Notes under the pieces: model-generated
What the model saw: only the letters and a program-made list of their open reading frames with translations
Told to the model about the DNA's origin: nothing
Database searches by the model: none
Assembly: GCA_945787895.1 (NCBI GenBank)
Contig: CALZJQ010000017.1
Span: 1-32,901 of the forward strand
From: an uncultured Prevotella sp.
GTDB taxonomy: Bacteria > Bacteroidota > Bacteroidia > Bacteroidales > Bacteroidaceae
Direction: 5' to 3'
Length of the DNA: 32,901 nt
Program-made: the position numbers and the translations under genes
Shown: piece by piece, positions 1-8,083 of the stretch
Position numbering within the stretch: position 1 is the first letter of the stretch
How the letters are laid out: every line of letters starts with the position of its first letter

Positions 1-55
1 ATTAAATCATAATAATTAAATCATAATAATTAAATCATAATAATTAAATCATAAT
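1..55. repeat. 14-bp AT-rich tandem repeat
   Basis: Four consecutive copies of the unit ATTAAATCATAATA occupy the left edge of the window; the fourth differs at its last base. The array begins at base 1, so it may continue outside the window. It lies just downstream of the broken four-helix-bundle gene and has no coding potential that I can see. Confidence 0.9.
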
Positions 56-57
56 TC

Positions 58-419
58 TTATTTATTGCATACTGTATTTTTAACAATACTTGTAAGAATT
101 TTGATTAGTTCGATATTATCATTTATTATGGAGTCAAATGACAAGTCATCTATGTAATCACTTTCATGCAATAATTCAAGCCAGTATTCTGTTTCACTTG
201 CTTCTTTTAATGCTATATTCATCTTAGCTCTGAAATCTGCAGTGGTCTGTGCTCGTAAGGCTTCCTTTATATTTGCACCTACACTTGTTCCGCTTCTGAG
301 AACTTGTTTTGACAAGACGTATTCTCTCGTTTCTGCGTTTATAGTAAGGTACTTATAGAGTTTTATTATGCGTAGAGCGAACTCTTTGCTTTTATCTCTA
401 TAGGATTATAGTCTTTCAT
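58..419 (-). pseudogene. Four-helix bundle protein (S23/IVP-like family), frameshifted near its start
   Basis: The family is small helical proteins, often found as insertions in 23S rRNA genes or as orphan genes; their role is poorly defined. The conserved stretch LSKQVLRSGTSVGANIKEA, followed by a helical tail with KEASETEYWLELL, is diagnostic. The reading frame continues upstream of the leucine codon at 313-315 with family-like sequence (DKSKEFALRIIKLYKYLTI) until a stop at 406-408, and no ATG lies in that frame. A start codon at 417-419 opens the expected N-terminus MKDYNPIE in a neighbouring frame. The two halves join if one base has been lost near 396-402, so I call a frameshift. It could be a decayed gene, a sequencing error or, less likely, programmed frameshifting. 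It stands apart from ychF and has no visible promoter. Confidence 0.75.
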
Positions 420-429
420 AAGCTAACAT

Positions 430-462
430 AATTATGCATTATGCATTATGAATTATGCATTA
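430..462. repeat. Short ATTATGCAT-type repeats downstream of ychF
   Basis: The self-complementary word ATTATGCATTAT recurs in overlapping copies between the ychF stop codon and the broken gene. It can fold back on itself, but there is no GC-rich stem, so I do not call it a terminator. Confidence 0.6.
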
Positions 463-464
463 TA

Positions 465-1565
465 TTAAACATTAAATCGGAAGTGCATGATGTCACCGTC
501 CTGCACTACATATTCCTTACCTTCGATACCCAGTTTTCCGGCTTCCTTTATCGCAGCCTCTGACTTGTATTCCATGTAGTCCTCATACTTGATGACTTCG
601 GCACGGATGAAGCCTTTCTCAAAGTCGGTATGGATGACGCCGGCGCACTGAGGAGCTTTCCAGCCTTTCTTGAAGGTCCATGCCTTCACTTCCATCTCGC
701 CTGCCGTGATAAACGTCTGGAGATTGAGCAGGGCGTATGCTTTCTTGATAAGGCGGTTCACGCCGCTCTCTTCCAATCCCAGTTCCTCAAGGAACAGTTG
801 CTTGTCCTCATAGCTGTCAAAGCCGGCGATGTCTTCCTCCGTCTTGGCAGCCACTACCATTGACTCTGCTCCCTCTTCCTTTGCCAGTGCCTCCACCTTG
901 CGGGTCCATTCGTTGCCGTCCTTGGCAGAAGCCTCATCTACGTTGCAGACATAGAGCACGGGCTTGGATGTGAGAAGAAAGAGATTGCGGGCAGCGTCCT
1001 GCTCATCCTTGCTCTCAAACTCCACGGTGCGTGCGTTCTTGCCTTGTGACAGGCATTCCTTGTATGCGTTGAGGACAGCCAGTTCTATCTTGGCATCCTT
1101 ATTGCCGGCAGAAGCCGTCTTCTGTGTCTTGGCATAGCGGCTCTCGATGGTCTCAAGGTCTTTCAACTGCAGTTCCGTGTCGATAATCTCCTTGTCGCGG
1201 ATAGGGTCGATGGTGCCGTCCACGTGAGTGATGTTTTCGTCCTCAAAGCAGCGCAGTACATGGATGATAGCGTCGGTCTCGCGGATATTTCCGAGGAACT
1301 TGTTGCCGAGTCCCTCGCCTTTTGACGCTCCTTTCACAAGGCCTGCAATATCTACTATCTCGCAGGTAGCGGGAACGATACGACCGGGATGCACTATCTC
1401 TGCCAGTTTCGTCAGCCGCTCGTCGGGTACGGTAATCACACCGACGTTAGGCTCTATCGTGCAGAAAGGGAAATTAGCTGCCTGCGCCTTTGCGCTTGAA
1501 AGGCAGTTGAACAATGTAGATTTGCCAACATTAGGCAGTCCTACGATACCACATTTTAATGCCAT
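465..1565 (-). CDS. ychF: Redox-regulated ribosome-binding ATPase YchF (OLA1 family)
   Basis: YchF/OLA1 is a cytosolic, Obg-related P-loop protein that binds ribosomes and hydrolyses ATP in preference to GTP. The N-terminus shows the Walker A/G1 loop GLPNVGKST at residues 8-16 and the G3 region with DIAGLVKGASKGEGLGNKFL at about 69-88. The helical insert and a C-terminal TGS domain (about 280-366, ending in MHFRFNV) follow. At 366 residues it matches the usual length of about 363. The start is fixed by the MALKCGIVGLPNVGKS N-terminus typical of the family. It is 45 bp downstream of metF and may be cotranscribed with metF and metH, although the pairing has no obvious metabolic logic. The leader is AT-rich with no Shine-Dalgarno. 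Confidence 0.97.
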   Translation of the reverse strand: MALKCGIVGLPNVGKSTLFNCLSSAKAQAANFPFCTIEPNVGVITVPDERLTKLAEIVHPGRIVPATCEIVDIAGLVKGASKGEGLGNKFLGNIRETDAIIHVLRCFEDENITHVDGTIDPIRDKEIIDTELQLKDLETIESRYAKTQKTASAGNKDAKIELAVLNAYKECLSQGKNARTVEFESKDEQDAARNLFLLTSKPVLYVCNVDEASAKDGNEWTRKVEALAKEEGAESMVVAAKTEEDIAGFDSYEDKQLFLEELGLEESGVNRLIKKAYALLNLQTFITAGEMEVKAWTFKKGWKAPQCAGVIHTDFEKGFIRAEVIKYEDYMEYKSEAAIKEAGKLGIEGKEYVVQDGDIMHFRFNV

Positions 1566-1610
1566 AAATATTTATTATTTTTTCTTTGACTGTTTTTTTC
1601 TTTGACGGAA

Positions 1611-2576
1611 TTACTTGAACAGTTCCCGGACGATGCTCTGTACCTGCTCCGTGCGGGTCATCGTGTAGAAATGGAGGACGGGGAAACCAGCGGCCAGGAG
1701 TTTCTCGCCTTGGCTTATCGCCCACTCTATTCCCACTTTCTTTACGTCGCTGTTGTCATTGCAACGCAACACTTTTTCCACGAGTTCCTGCGGCAAATCC
1801 ACTGCAAAGGTCTGTGGAAGAACCGTGAGCTGCGTCTTTGTGGCAAAAGGTTTCAGTCCTGGGAGGATGGGAGCATGAATGCCTGCCTTGTCGCATTCAT
1901 CACGATACTGGATGATACGGTCGGCATCATAGCATATCTGCGTGGCTATATACTCCGCTCCGGCATCAACCTTCTGCTTGAGATAACCGAGGTCGGTGAG
2001 TTTGTTAGGCGACTCCACGTGCTTCTCTGGGTAACCAGCCACACCGATACAGAACTGGCTGTTGTGCTTGGTGTTGGGTTCGCCGTCGATAAAGCGTCCG
2101 GCATTCATGTCCATAATCTGCTTGACGAGGGCATCGGCGTGCTCCAAACCCTCGGGATGAGGGCGGAAACGTGAGTCGCCGTGCATGGCATCACCGCGAA
2201 GTGCGAGCACGTTGTGTATGCCGAGGAAGTCGAGGTCGATGAGTGTGTCCTCGATGTCATAGCGTGACTGTCCTCCGCAGATGACGTGTGGCACCACTTC
2301 TATGCCGTATTTCTTCATTATGGCAGCAGAGACACCTACGGTACCGGGGCGACGGCGCACCACGTGCTTCTCTATCAGACCGTCGGGACGCTCCGTATAT
2401 TTCGTTTCTTCGCGGTGGCAGGTCACGTTGATGAATGCAGGATTGTAGGGCATCAACGAGTCTATCGCCGCAAACGTCTTGTCGAGTCCGTCGCCTTTCA
2501 GCGGTGGGAGCAATTCAAAGGAGAAGCGGTTCTTGCCTTCTTCCTTTGCTTTCTGTATTATTTCTGTTATTTTCAT
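1611..2576 (-). CDS. metF: Methylenetetrahydrofolate reductase
   Basis: The FAD-dependent TIM-barrel enzyme reduces 5,10-methylene-THF to 5-methyl-THF, the methyl donor used by MetH next door. The N-terminal FSFELLPP motif (about residues 18-25) carries the conserved glutamate near the flavin. The segments FINVTCHRE, VLALRGD and GVAGYPEKH are typical of the family, and the end of the protein contains VLHFYTMTR before the C-terminus. At 321 residues it is slightly longer than E. coli MetF (296). It follows metH on the same strand, separated by a repeat-rich 127-bp gap, and lies just upstream of ychF. The placement supports a metH-metF transcription unit. No separate promoter is visible in the gap. 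Confidence 0.97.
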   Translation of the reverse strand: MKITEIIQKAKEEGKNRFSFELLPPLKGDGLDKTFAAIDSLMPYNPAFINVTCHREETKYTERPDGLIEKHVVRRRPGTVGVSAAIMKKYGIEVVPHVICGGQSRYDIEDTLIDLDFLGIHNVLALRGDAMHGDSRFRPHPEGLEHADALVKQIMDMNAGRFIDGEPNTKHNSQFCIGVAGYPEKHVESPNKLTDLGYLKQKVDAGAEYIATQICYDADRIIQYRDECDKAGIHAPILPGLKPFATKTQLTVLPQTFAVDLPQELVEKVLRCNDNSDVKKVGIEWAISQGEKLLAAGFPVLHFYTMTRTEQVQSIVRELFK

Positions 2577-2579
2577 TTT

Positions 2580-2703
2580 ATTTGCTCGGTTGTTGGTTTT
2601 GGGTTGTTGGTTTTGGGTTGGGTAACCTTTTTCTTATGAGTAATCTTCCATTAGAAACACATTACTAACCGAAAACCAACAACCGAAAACCAACCACCGA
2701 AAA
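2580..2703. repeat. GT-rich / CA-rich fold-back element between metH and metF
   Basis: On the plus strand, repeats of TTGTTGGTTTTGGG (2590-2622) are followed by about 45 bp of other sequence and then by repeats of AACCGAAAACCAACA (2668-2703). The two arms are complementary, so the transcript can fold with a U/G-rich 5' arm and an A/C-rich 3' arm that ends next to the metF start. Similar elements occur at four or more other places in the window. Confidence 0.75.
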
Positions 2704-5700
2704 CTATACATTAAAATATTTCACGGGAGTATTGGCGAATATCAGTCCGCAGATACTTTCTCCGGGGTTTATCATGTTTGTTGACGTGAGTGAGAGACCC
2801 ATCCTTTCCCTTGCCTGAAGCATGTCGAGCACAGGGACTTTAAGGGCGTGGTCAGGACAGGCACCATAGCCGAATGCCATCCTTATGCCGTTGCTTCCCC
2901 AGAAGAGGTGTTTCTGCATATATTCCTGCACGTATTCCGCCAATGCTTCGGCGAGGCGGTCACAGAGCAACTTTGACATTATGGCATGATATTCATCGTT
3001 TTCCCTGCGATATTTCTCCTGAAGAGCATCGAGTCCGATGCCGGCAGTCACTACAAACGGGCAGATAAAGTCCGTGGCGTGCTGACCTTGGCAACATGGG
3101 CAGAGCCTCAGCTGGCGTGCGTGGTAACCTCGCATGATGTGGTCGGCAAGACATTGCGTCTGACGCTCGTCTTTCAGTGAGCGGGGGAATGGCAGGGAAT
3201 AGTCCTTTCCGTCGCACGTGATGATGATTTCATCCTCGTCAGTGGAGCGTGCGGGAAGAATTCTGGCAGCAGCCTGCAGGCTTATCATCTGTTTCTCTTC
3301 CATTTCCCGTAACATTGCCTCAGCATCACGGCGCAGTTTCAGCCCTTCTTCCGACTCACGTGCTTCGCCTTTCATGCCCCATGCCTGATAGAACATCTGC
3401 CATGATATGCGGTCAGTCACGTCGCTGATTTTCACGTTGAGGTTCACCTGCTCGGTGTTTCTCGGCACGGCAACGAGTTCCTGAGTCTTGACAAAGCGCC
3501 GGCGGCGTGACTCCTCCACCGTGAGAAGAGTCTTGTCTGCCTCGCGGGAGATGTAATTGTCACGTATAATCTTCTGCTGGGCTTTCAGTTCAGCGATGTA
3601 TTCCCTGCTGTCGTCAGCTTTCAGCCGTCTGATGATACTGGGGTTGTCAGCAGCCGCATGGGCGCAGATGACTATGCCATCGGGATATTCCGGTGCTATC
3701 TTCACGGCGGTGTGTAGCGGTGATGTGGTTGCTCCACCGATGATGACAGGCGTTGTCATGCCGCTTTTGCCAAGTAACCTCACGACGTTGGTCATCTCTG
3801 TCAGCGAGGGGGTGATGAGTCCGGAGAGCCCTATCACGTCGGCCTGCCAGCGTCTTGCCTCCTCTACGATGGTTTCCGGTTCCACCATCACGCCGAGGTC
3901 TTTCACTTCAAAGCCATTGCATTGCATGACGACACCTACAATATTCTTTCCTATGTCGTGGACATCACCCTTTACCGTCGCAATAACGACACGGACAGTG
4001 TCCTCAAGCCTCCCGTCGCGGAGGCTTTTTTTTGTGGCTTTCATGTATGGCTCCAGCACTGCGACGGCTTTCTTCATCACTCTTGCAGACTTTACCACCT
4101 GTGGCAGGAACATTTTTCCTTCTCCGAACAGTCTGCCTACCTGCTCCATGGCGGGCATCAGATAGTTGTCGATGACGGCGAGCGGAGTGCCAGCTTCACG
4201 AAATGCTTCCAGAGTGTCAGCGTCGATATTGCTGTCCAGGCCTTTCAGCATGGCGAAGGCGATGCGTTCCTTCAGGTCAGCAGGCATTGCCGTCTTCTTC
4301 TCAGCGTTCTTTCCGTTGTCAGTTTCCTTTGCTGCCTCTTCCTTTTCTTTCAGTTGCTGTGCAAAGTCTGTCAGACGTTCTGCAGCGTCCTTGTCCCTGT
4401 TGAGTATCACATCCTCTACATGGCGGCGCAGCTGCTCTGGTATGTCGTCGTAGATGGTCAGCATGGCGGGGTTGACGATGCTCATGTCGAGACCCGCCTT
4501 TATGGCATGATAGAGGAATACGGAGTGCATTGCCTGCCGCACGGTGTTGTTTCCGCGGAAGGAGAAGGAGAGGTTTGATATGCCGCCGGAGAGATGCACC
4601 TCGGGCATTTCCTCATGGATAGTGCGGCAAGCCTCTATGAAAGCCCTGCCATAGTCATCGTGCTCGGGCATTCCCGTTGCGACAGCGAGGACATTAGGGT
4701 CGAATATGATGTCTTCTCCCGGGAAACCGATACCTTTGAGCAGTGAGTAGGCACGTCGTGCCACTTCTATCTTTCTATCGTATGTATCGGCCTGTCCTTT
4801 TTCGTCAAAGAGCATGACGACAGCGGCAGCCCCCCTGGAATGGATATACCTTGCTTTCTTCAGGAATTTCTCTTCGCCTTCCTTGAGGGATATAGAGTTG
4901 ACGATACTCTTTCCCTGCACGCATTGCAGTCCTGCCTGCAGAATCTCCCATTTTGAGGAGTCAATCATCACGGGCACTCGTGCTATCTCCGGCTCTGAGG
5001 CAATGAGATTGAGGAACGTGGTCATAGCCTCCACGCCATTGATGAGTCCGTCATCCATGCAGACGTCTATCACCTGTGCTCCTGCATCTACCTGTGCCCT
5101 TGCCACGGTGAGGGCTTCGGTATAGTTGCCAGCCTGAATGAGTTTCTTGAATTTTGCCGAGCCTGCCACGTTAGTTCTCTCGCCAATGTTCACAAATCCT
5201 GTGTCGGCATTGAGAACGAGGGGTTCAAGTCCTGAGAGGGTGCATACCTGCTTGTGCTTTGTCTTTATCTCTCGCGGTTGGTATCTCTTTGCCACTGTGG
5301 CTACGGCACGGATATGTTCCGGTGTCGTACCGCAGCACCCGCCATAGATATTGACGAGTCGTTGGCTGAACAGTTCCTCTGCTACGGCAGCGAACGTCTC
5401 GGGCGTTTCGTCATATCCACCCATCACGTTGGGCAGTCCGGCATTGGGATGCATGGAGACGGGGCATTCTGCTACAGCCTCCAGACGTTGCAGCCATTGC
5501 TTCAGTTGTTTTGCGCCGAAGCCGCAGTTGAGACCGATAGACAGGAGGTTGGGGTGTGACAGTGATGCTGCAAAGGCTTCGACAGTCTGTCCTGATAGCG
5601 TTCTTCCCGAGGCATCAGAAAGCGTACCGCTGACCATGACGGGGATGTCCCTACCCTTTTCTTCTGCCACGGTATCTACTGCCTTGAGTGCCGCTTTAGC

Positions 5701-6294
5701 GTTGAGCGTGTCAAAGACAGTCTCTACGAGGATGATGTCCGCTCCGCCGTCCATGAGTCCTCTTACGGCGTCGCAGTAGGTCTCTGTGAGCTCTGTGAAG
5801 GTGACATCGCGTGAGGCGGGATTGTTTACGTCAGCCGAGATGGAAGCCGTTCTGTTGGTAGGTCCGAGAGAACCTGCAATGATTATATTCCTTTTGCCCT
5901 CCTTTTGGCTTGCGTCGTCAATGTCATTCCCTGCGGATATAGCCTCTTTGCAAGCCTGACTGGCGCAGGTGGCAGCAGCTTTGGCGATGTCATATACCCT
6001 GTCCTCAAGTCCGTAGTCTTGCAGGGAGAACCTGTTGCAGTTGAAGCTGTTGGTCTCTATAATGTCTGCTCCGGCATTGATATAGTCGAGGTGCATCTTA
6101 GTTACCGTCCCGGGCTGCGTGATACAGAGCACGTCATTGCATCCTTTGAGCGGAATGCTGTGCTCACGGAACGTCTTTCCACGGAAATCTTCCTCAGTGA
6201 GTCCGAGTTTCTGCAGGTAAGTGCCTGTAGCACCATCGAGAATAAGTATTCTTGAGTGCATTAACTGAATTATATCATTGCGTGTTGCAGCCAT
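2704..6294 (-). CDS. metH: Cobalamin-dependent methionine synthase
   Basis: The cytosolic enzyme transfers the methyl group of methyl-THF through cobalamin to homocysteine. All four modules can be read. The homocysteine domain (about 1-330) has its zinc cysteines in LNCGFGA and GGCCGT (around 318). The pterin domain (about 360-620) contains FVNIGERTNVAGS. The cobalamin domain has the axial-ligand motif DVHDIGKNIV (about 775-784). The C-terminal AdoMet reactivation domain has RMAFGYGACPDH. Length (1196) is close to E. coli MetH (1227). The 640-680 region carries a charged linker. A run of eight A residues within the coding strand (near 4029-4036) is the only slippage-prone tract. I found no cobalamin or SAM riboswitch in its leader; expression appears to start from a simple promoter at 6339-6369. 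Confidence 0.98.
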   Translation of the reverse strand: MAATRNDIIQLMHSRILILDGATGTYLQKLGLTEEDFRGKTFREHSIPLKGCNDVLCITQPGTVTKMHLDYINAGADIIETNSFNCNRFSLQDYGLEDRVYDIAKAAATCASQACKEAISAGNDIDDASQKEGKRNIIIAGSLGPTNRTASISADVNNPASRDVTFTELTETYCDAVRGLMDGGADIILVETVFDTLNAKAALKAVDTVAEEKGRDIPVMVSGTLSDASGRTLSGQTVEAFAASLSHPNLLSIGLNCGFGAKQLKQWLQRLEAVAECPVSMHPNAGLPNVMGGYDETPETFAAVAEELFSQRLVNIYGGCCGTTPEHIRAVATVAKRYQPREIKTKHKQVCTLSGLEPLVLNADTGFVNIGERTNVAGSAKFKKLIQAGNYTEALTVARAQVDAGAQVIDVCMDDGLINGVEAMTTFLNLIASEPEIARVPVMIDSSKWEILQAGLQCVQGKSIVNSISLKEGEEKFLKKARYIHSRGAAAVVMLFDEKGQADTYDRKIEVARRAYSLLKGIGFPGEDIIFDPNVLAVATGMPEHDDYGRAFIEACRTIHEEMPEVHLSGGISNLSFSFRGNNTVRQAMHSVFLYHAIKAGLDMSIVNPAMLTIYDDIPEQLRRHVEDVILNRDKDAAERLTDFAQQLKEKEEAAKETDNGKNAEKKTAMPADLKERIAFAMLKGLDSNIDADTLEAFREAGTPLAVIDNYLMPAMEQVGRLFGEGKMFLPQVVKSARVMKKAVAVLEPYMKATKKSLRDGRLEDTVRVVIATVKGDVHDIGKNIVGVVMQCNGFEVKDLGVMVEPETIVEEARRWQADVIGLSGLITPSLTEMTNVVRLLGKSGMTTPVIIGGATTSPLHTAVKIAPEYPDGIVICAHAAADNPSIIRRLKADDSREYIAELKAQQKIIRDNYISREADKTLLTVEESRRRRFVKTQELVAVPRNTEQVNLNVKISDVTDRISWQMFYQAWGMKGEARESEEGLKLRRDAEAMLREMEEKQMISLQAAARILPARSTDEDEIIITCDGKDYSLPFPRSLKDERQTQCLADHIMRGYHARQLRLCPCCQGQHATDFICPFVVTAGIGLDALQEKYRRENDEYHAIMSKLLCDRLAEALAEYVQEYMQKHLFWGSNGIRMAFGYGACPDHALKVPVLDMLQARERMGLSLTSTNMINPGESICGLIFANTPVKYFNV

Positions 6295-6338
6295 TCTTCT
6301 ACCTTATGTTGTTTTTGCTTGTAAACAATTATAAGGTG

Positions 6339-6369
6339 CAAAGTTACGATAAAATCCCCAAACCACAAA
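6339..6369 (-). promoter_or_regulatory. Bacteroidetes-type promoter for metH
   Basis: Reading the minus strand, a -33 box TTTG (6369-6366) is followed by 19 bases and a -7 box TAACTTTG (6346-6339). This fits the TTTG-N19/21-TAnnTTTG pattern known for the Bacteroidetes primary sigma factor. Transcription would start near 6332, giving a leader of roughly 38 bases before the metH ATG. Confidence 0.75.
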
Positions 6370-6461
6370 ATTCTTTCCTCGTTTTCCTGTTCTTTCCTTG
6401 TCTTCCCCTGCTCTCACCCCTTCCCTTCCCTACTCTTTTCGTCTTCATTTCAAAGAAAATC

Positions 6462-6509
6462 AAAGTGCCTTGAACTGCTGGAATCATTCCTGCAGGTTCA
6501 AGGCACTTT
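6462..6509 (-). terminator. Long hairpin terminator at the end of the NTPase operon
   Basis: Two perfectly complementary 14-nt arms (AAAGTGCCTTGAAC and its complement) enclose an inner stem built from TGC.GGAA / TTCC.GCA. T-rich sequence follows on both strands. It lies 41 bp beyond the stop codon of the small lipoprotein gene, and on its other side comes the metH promoter, so it fits a terminator that insulates the two transcription units. Confidence 0.8.
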
Positions 6510-6550
6510 TCTCGTATCCGTACGTTTTTCCTGTTGGTTTCTGATGATTG

Positions 6551-6928
6551 TCATTCTTCTGCGGCATCGTCATCATCTCCATAGCCTGAAAATTCCTCTA
6601 TGAAGCCTTCTACCTGATTGGTGATGCTGTTGATGGTCTTCTCCAACTGGCTTGCCGCTCCCTTGCTCATGACCTTGTAGCAAGCAGCCTTGAGCCGTCC
6701 TATCTCCTTGAGTTCTTCGTCGGAGTAGTCATACTCTTCGAGTTGTGTCACAATGTCTTCATACTGCAGTTTAGCCTCTTTCCAGTCCTGTTTGGAGAAA
6801 TCATCAGAGTTTTCTTTCAGGTACTCTGTGAAACCCCTGAGTTCGTCGAGTGCTTCCTGCTGTTTGTTGCATGATGTGAATATCATTGCAGAGAGTGCCA
6901 TGAAGGCAATGAACAGTATTTTTTTCAT
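6551..6928 (-). CDS. Small acidic helical lipoprotein, function unknown
   Basis: The N-terminus has a lipoprotein signal peptide: MKK, a hydrophobic stretch and the lipobox FTSC, with the acylated cysteine at residue 20. The mature part, about 105 residues, is almost entirely predicted helix, rich in Glu, Lys and Gln, and ends in a very acidic tail (GYGDDDDAAEE). I do not recognise a named family with confidence. It is the last gene before the strong hairpin at 6462-6509, 99 bp downstream of the TIR gene, so it may be the last cistron of the operon; the gap also holds one of the dispersed palindromes and a T-rich heptamer repeat. A periplasm-facing partner of the membrane proteins encoded upstream is possible but is an inference. 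Confidence 0.8.
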   Translation of the reverse strand: MKKILFIAFMALSAMIFTSCNKQQEALDELRGFTEYLKENSDDFSKQDWKEAKLQYEDIVTQLEEYDYSDEELKEIGRLKAACYKVMSKGAASQLEKTINSITNQVEGFIEEFSGYGDDDDAAEE

Positions 6929-6958
6929 GACTATGCTGTTTTATTTTTTCTTGTGTTG

Positions 6959-6983
6959 TACTCTTCGACCAGGTCGAAAAGTA
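6959..6983. repeat. Dispersed palindrome, copy A
   Basis: The core TTCGACCAGGTCGAA has perfect 7-bp arms around one base and is extended by TACT/AGTA with one mismatch pair between. It lies 31 bp upstream of the small lipoprotein start and is flanked on the left by TTGTGTTG, as in the other copies. Confidence 0.85.
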
Positions 6984-6989
6984 CCAGGT

Positions 6990-7019
6990 TTTTGTTTTTT
7001 GTTTTTTGTTTTTTGTTTT
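6990..7019. repeat. Heptamer repeat TTTTTTG between the TIR and lipoprotein genes
   Basis: About four consecutive copies of a 7-bp T-rich unit follow palindrome copy A. On the transcribed strand this is CAAAAAA repeats, similar in composition to other leaders in the window. Confidence 0.7.
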
Positions 7020-7027
7020 GAGGGGGA

Positions 7028-8014
7028 TTATTTTTTATAATATTTGAAGTAGAGGTATGGCAGGGAGATAAGCAGGGTGCCAGGCATGGCTATTCCCAGT
7101 ACTACGATGACTGCTATGAGGCATCCGCTTGGTTTTTCTCTGTCCTCGTATGTCGTTTGTCTTTCCTCTTCTCTTCTTCTTTGCTCTTCTAATCTTTTTT
7201 GCTCTTCTATCTGCGCCAGTTGTTGCTGGTGTTCTATTTCCATTTGTTTCTGGTATAGTTCCAGTCTTTTCTGATAGGCTTCATCTTCTATCTTTTTGTT
7301 CAGTTCCTCTTCTTTTTGTTGTCTCTGCCTTTCTCTTTCGTTTTCTTTGTAAAGGTCGATGAGATTGACTTTCAGGAACTGCTCTTTATCCTTTCCGTTT
7401 ACTTCATATTCCACGGAGCATCTCACCTCGGGGGTTTCTATATCAATAAACTCCAGGAGATGTTTTCCTTTTGCAAGTCTTATTTTGCAGTCTTTTCCTG
7501 CGTAGGCGGTGTCCAGTTCCTCTCCGTATCGTCTTACCTTGGCATTGCGTTCTTCGATGACGATGTGTACGAGTGTGCCGTATTCGTCTCCGGCCTCTAC
7601 GGTTTGTCCGAGGAGAGCCTTGAACTGTCCGAAGAGTTTTTCTTTCGACTTTTCATCTGTGATGGAATACGGTTTGCTTCTCAGGTTGAACTTGTCGCCT
7701 GCGGAGGTGAAAAGTTTCTTTTTCTCGATGACGATGGGCAGAATGTTACGGTTGATATTCTGTGCATATCTGACGCATTCAGCAACGTAGTCAGAGTTTC
7801 TTGCAGCATCGCTGATGAAGAGTACGAGGAATGCGGTCTCCTCTATTTTCCTTTCTTTTTCCTCATTGTAGGTATTGTCATTGCCATCCTGCATGGCAGT
7901 GGAGACCTTTGCGTTGAGTTCGTATTCCAGTTCCTTGACAAATTCCTTTACTTCTGCCGCATCTTCCCAGGCGTAGCATAGGAACAGTTTGTTGCTGATG
8001 TCTTGCATCTTCAT
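7028..8014 (-). CDS. Tail-anchored TIR-domain protein with coiled coil
   Basis: Residues 8-150 look like a TIR domain: LFLCYAWED forms strand A, FLVLFISDAARNSDYVAEC contains the region where TIR NADases carry their catalytic glutamate (here probably E79), and a RNILPIVIEKK strand follows. Bacterial TIR domains commonly cleave NAD+ or make signalling nucleotides in immune systems; activity here is not shown. Residues 165-225 look like a small beta-sandwich (PEGA-like). Residues 228-298 are a Gln/Glu/Arg-rich coiled coil, and about 298-322 form a single transmembrane helix followed by KYYKK. No signal peptide exists, so the protein should be a C-terminally anchored membrane protein with TIR in the cytoplasm. 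It lies 70 bp downstream of the membrane GTPase gene and fits an effector or signalling subunit of the operon. Confidence 0.85.
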   Translation of the reverse strand: MKMQDISNKLFLCYAWEDAAEVKEFVKELEYELNAKVSTAMQDGNDNTYNEEKERKIEETAFLVLFISDAARNSDYVAECVRYAQNINRNILPIVIEKKKLFTSAGDKFNLRSKPYSITDEKSKEKLFGQFKALLGQTVEAGDEYGTLVHIVIEERNAKVRRYGEELDTAYAGKDCKIRLAKGKHLLEFIDIETPEVRCSVEYEVNGKDKEQFLKVNLIDLYKENERERQRQQKEEELNKKIEDEAYQKRLELYQKQMEIEHQQQLAQIEEQKRLEEQRRREEERQTTYEDREKPSGCLIAVIVVLGIAMPGTLLISLPYLYFKYYKK

Positions 8015-8042
8015 TTCGGTTATGAGGTTTTTTGGGGGCTTT

Positions 8043-8072
8043 CGTTACTTACGTTATTCACGTTATTCACGT
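8043..8072. repeat. 9-bp tandem repeat between the membrane GTPase and TIR genes
   Basis: The units GTTACTTAC, GTTATTCAC and GTTATTCAC follow each other directly on the plus strand. The array is too short for a functional call. Confidence 0.6.
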
Positions 8073-8083
8073 CATCCCCTGTA

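Noticed and set aside
6295-6550. Cobalamin or SAM riboswitch upstream of metH
   Set aside because: The B12-box and SAM core sequences are not present, and the leader after the predicted start is only about 38 bases.
6959-6983. Dispersed palindromes as rho-independent terminators of the minus-strand genes
   Set aside because: No U tract follows on the minus strand; A-rich sequence follows instead. T runs occur only on the plus strand, which has no genes.
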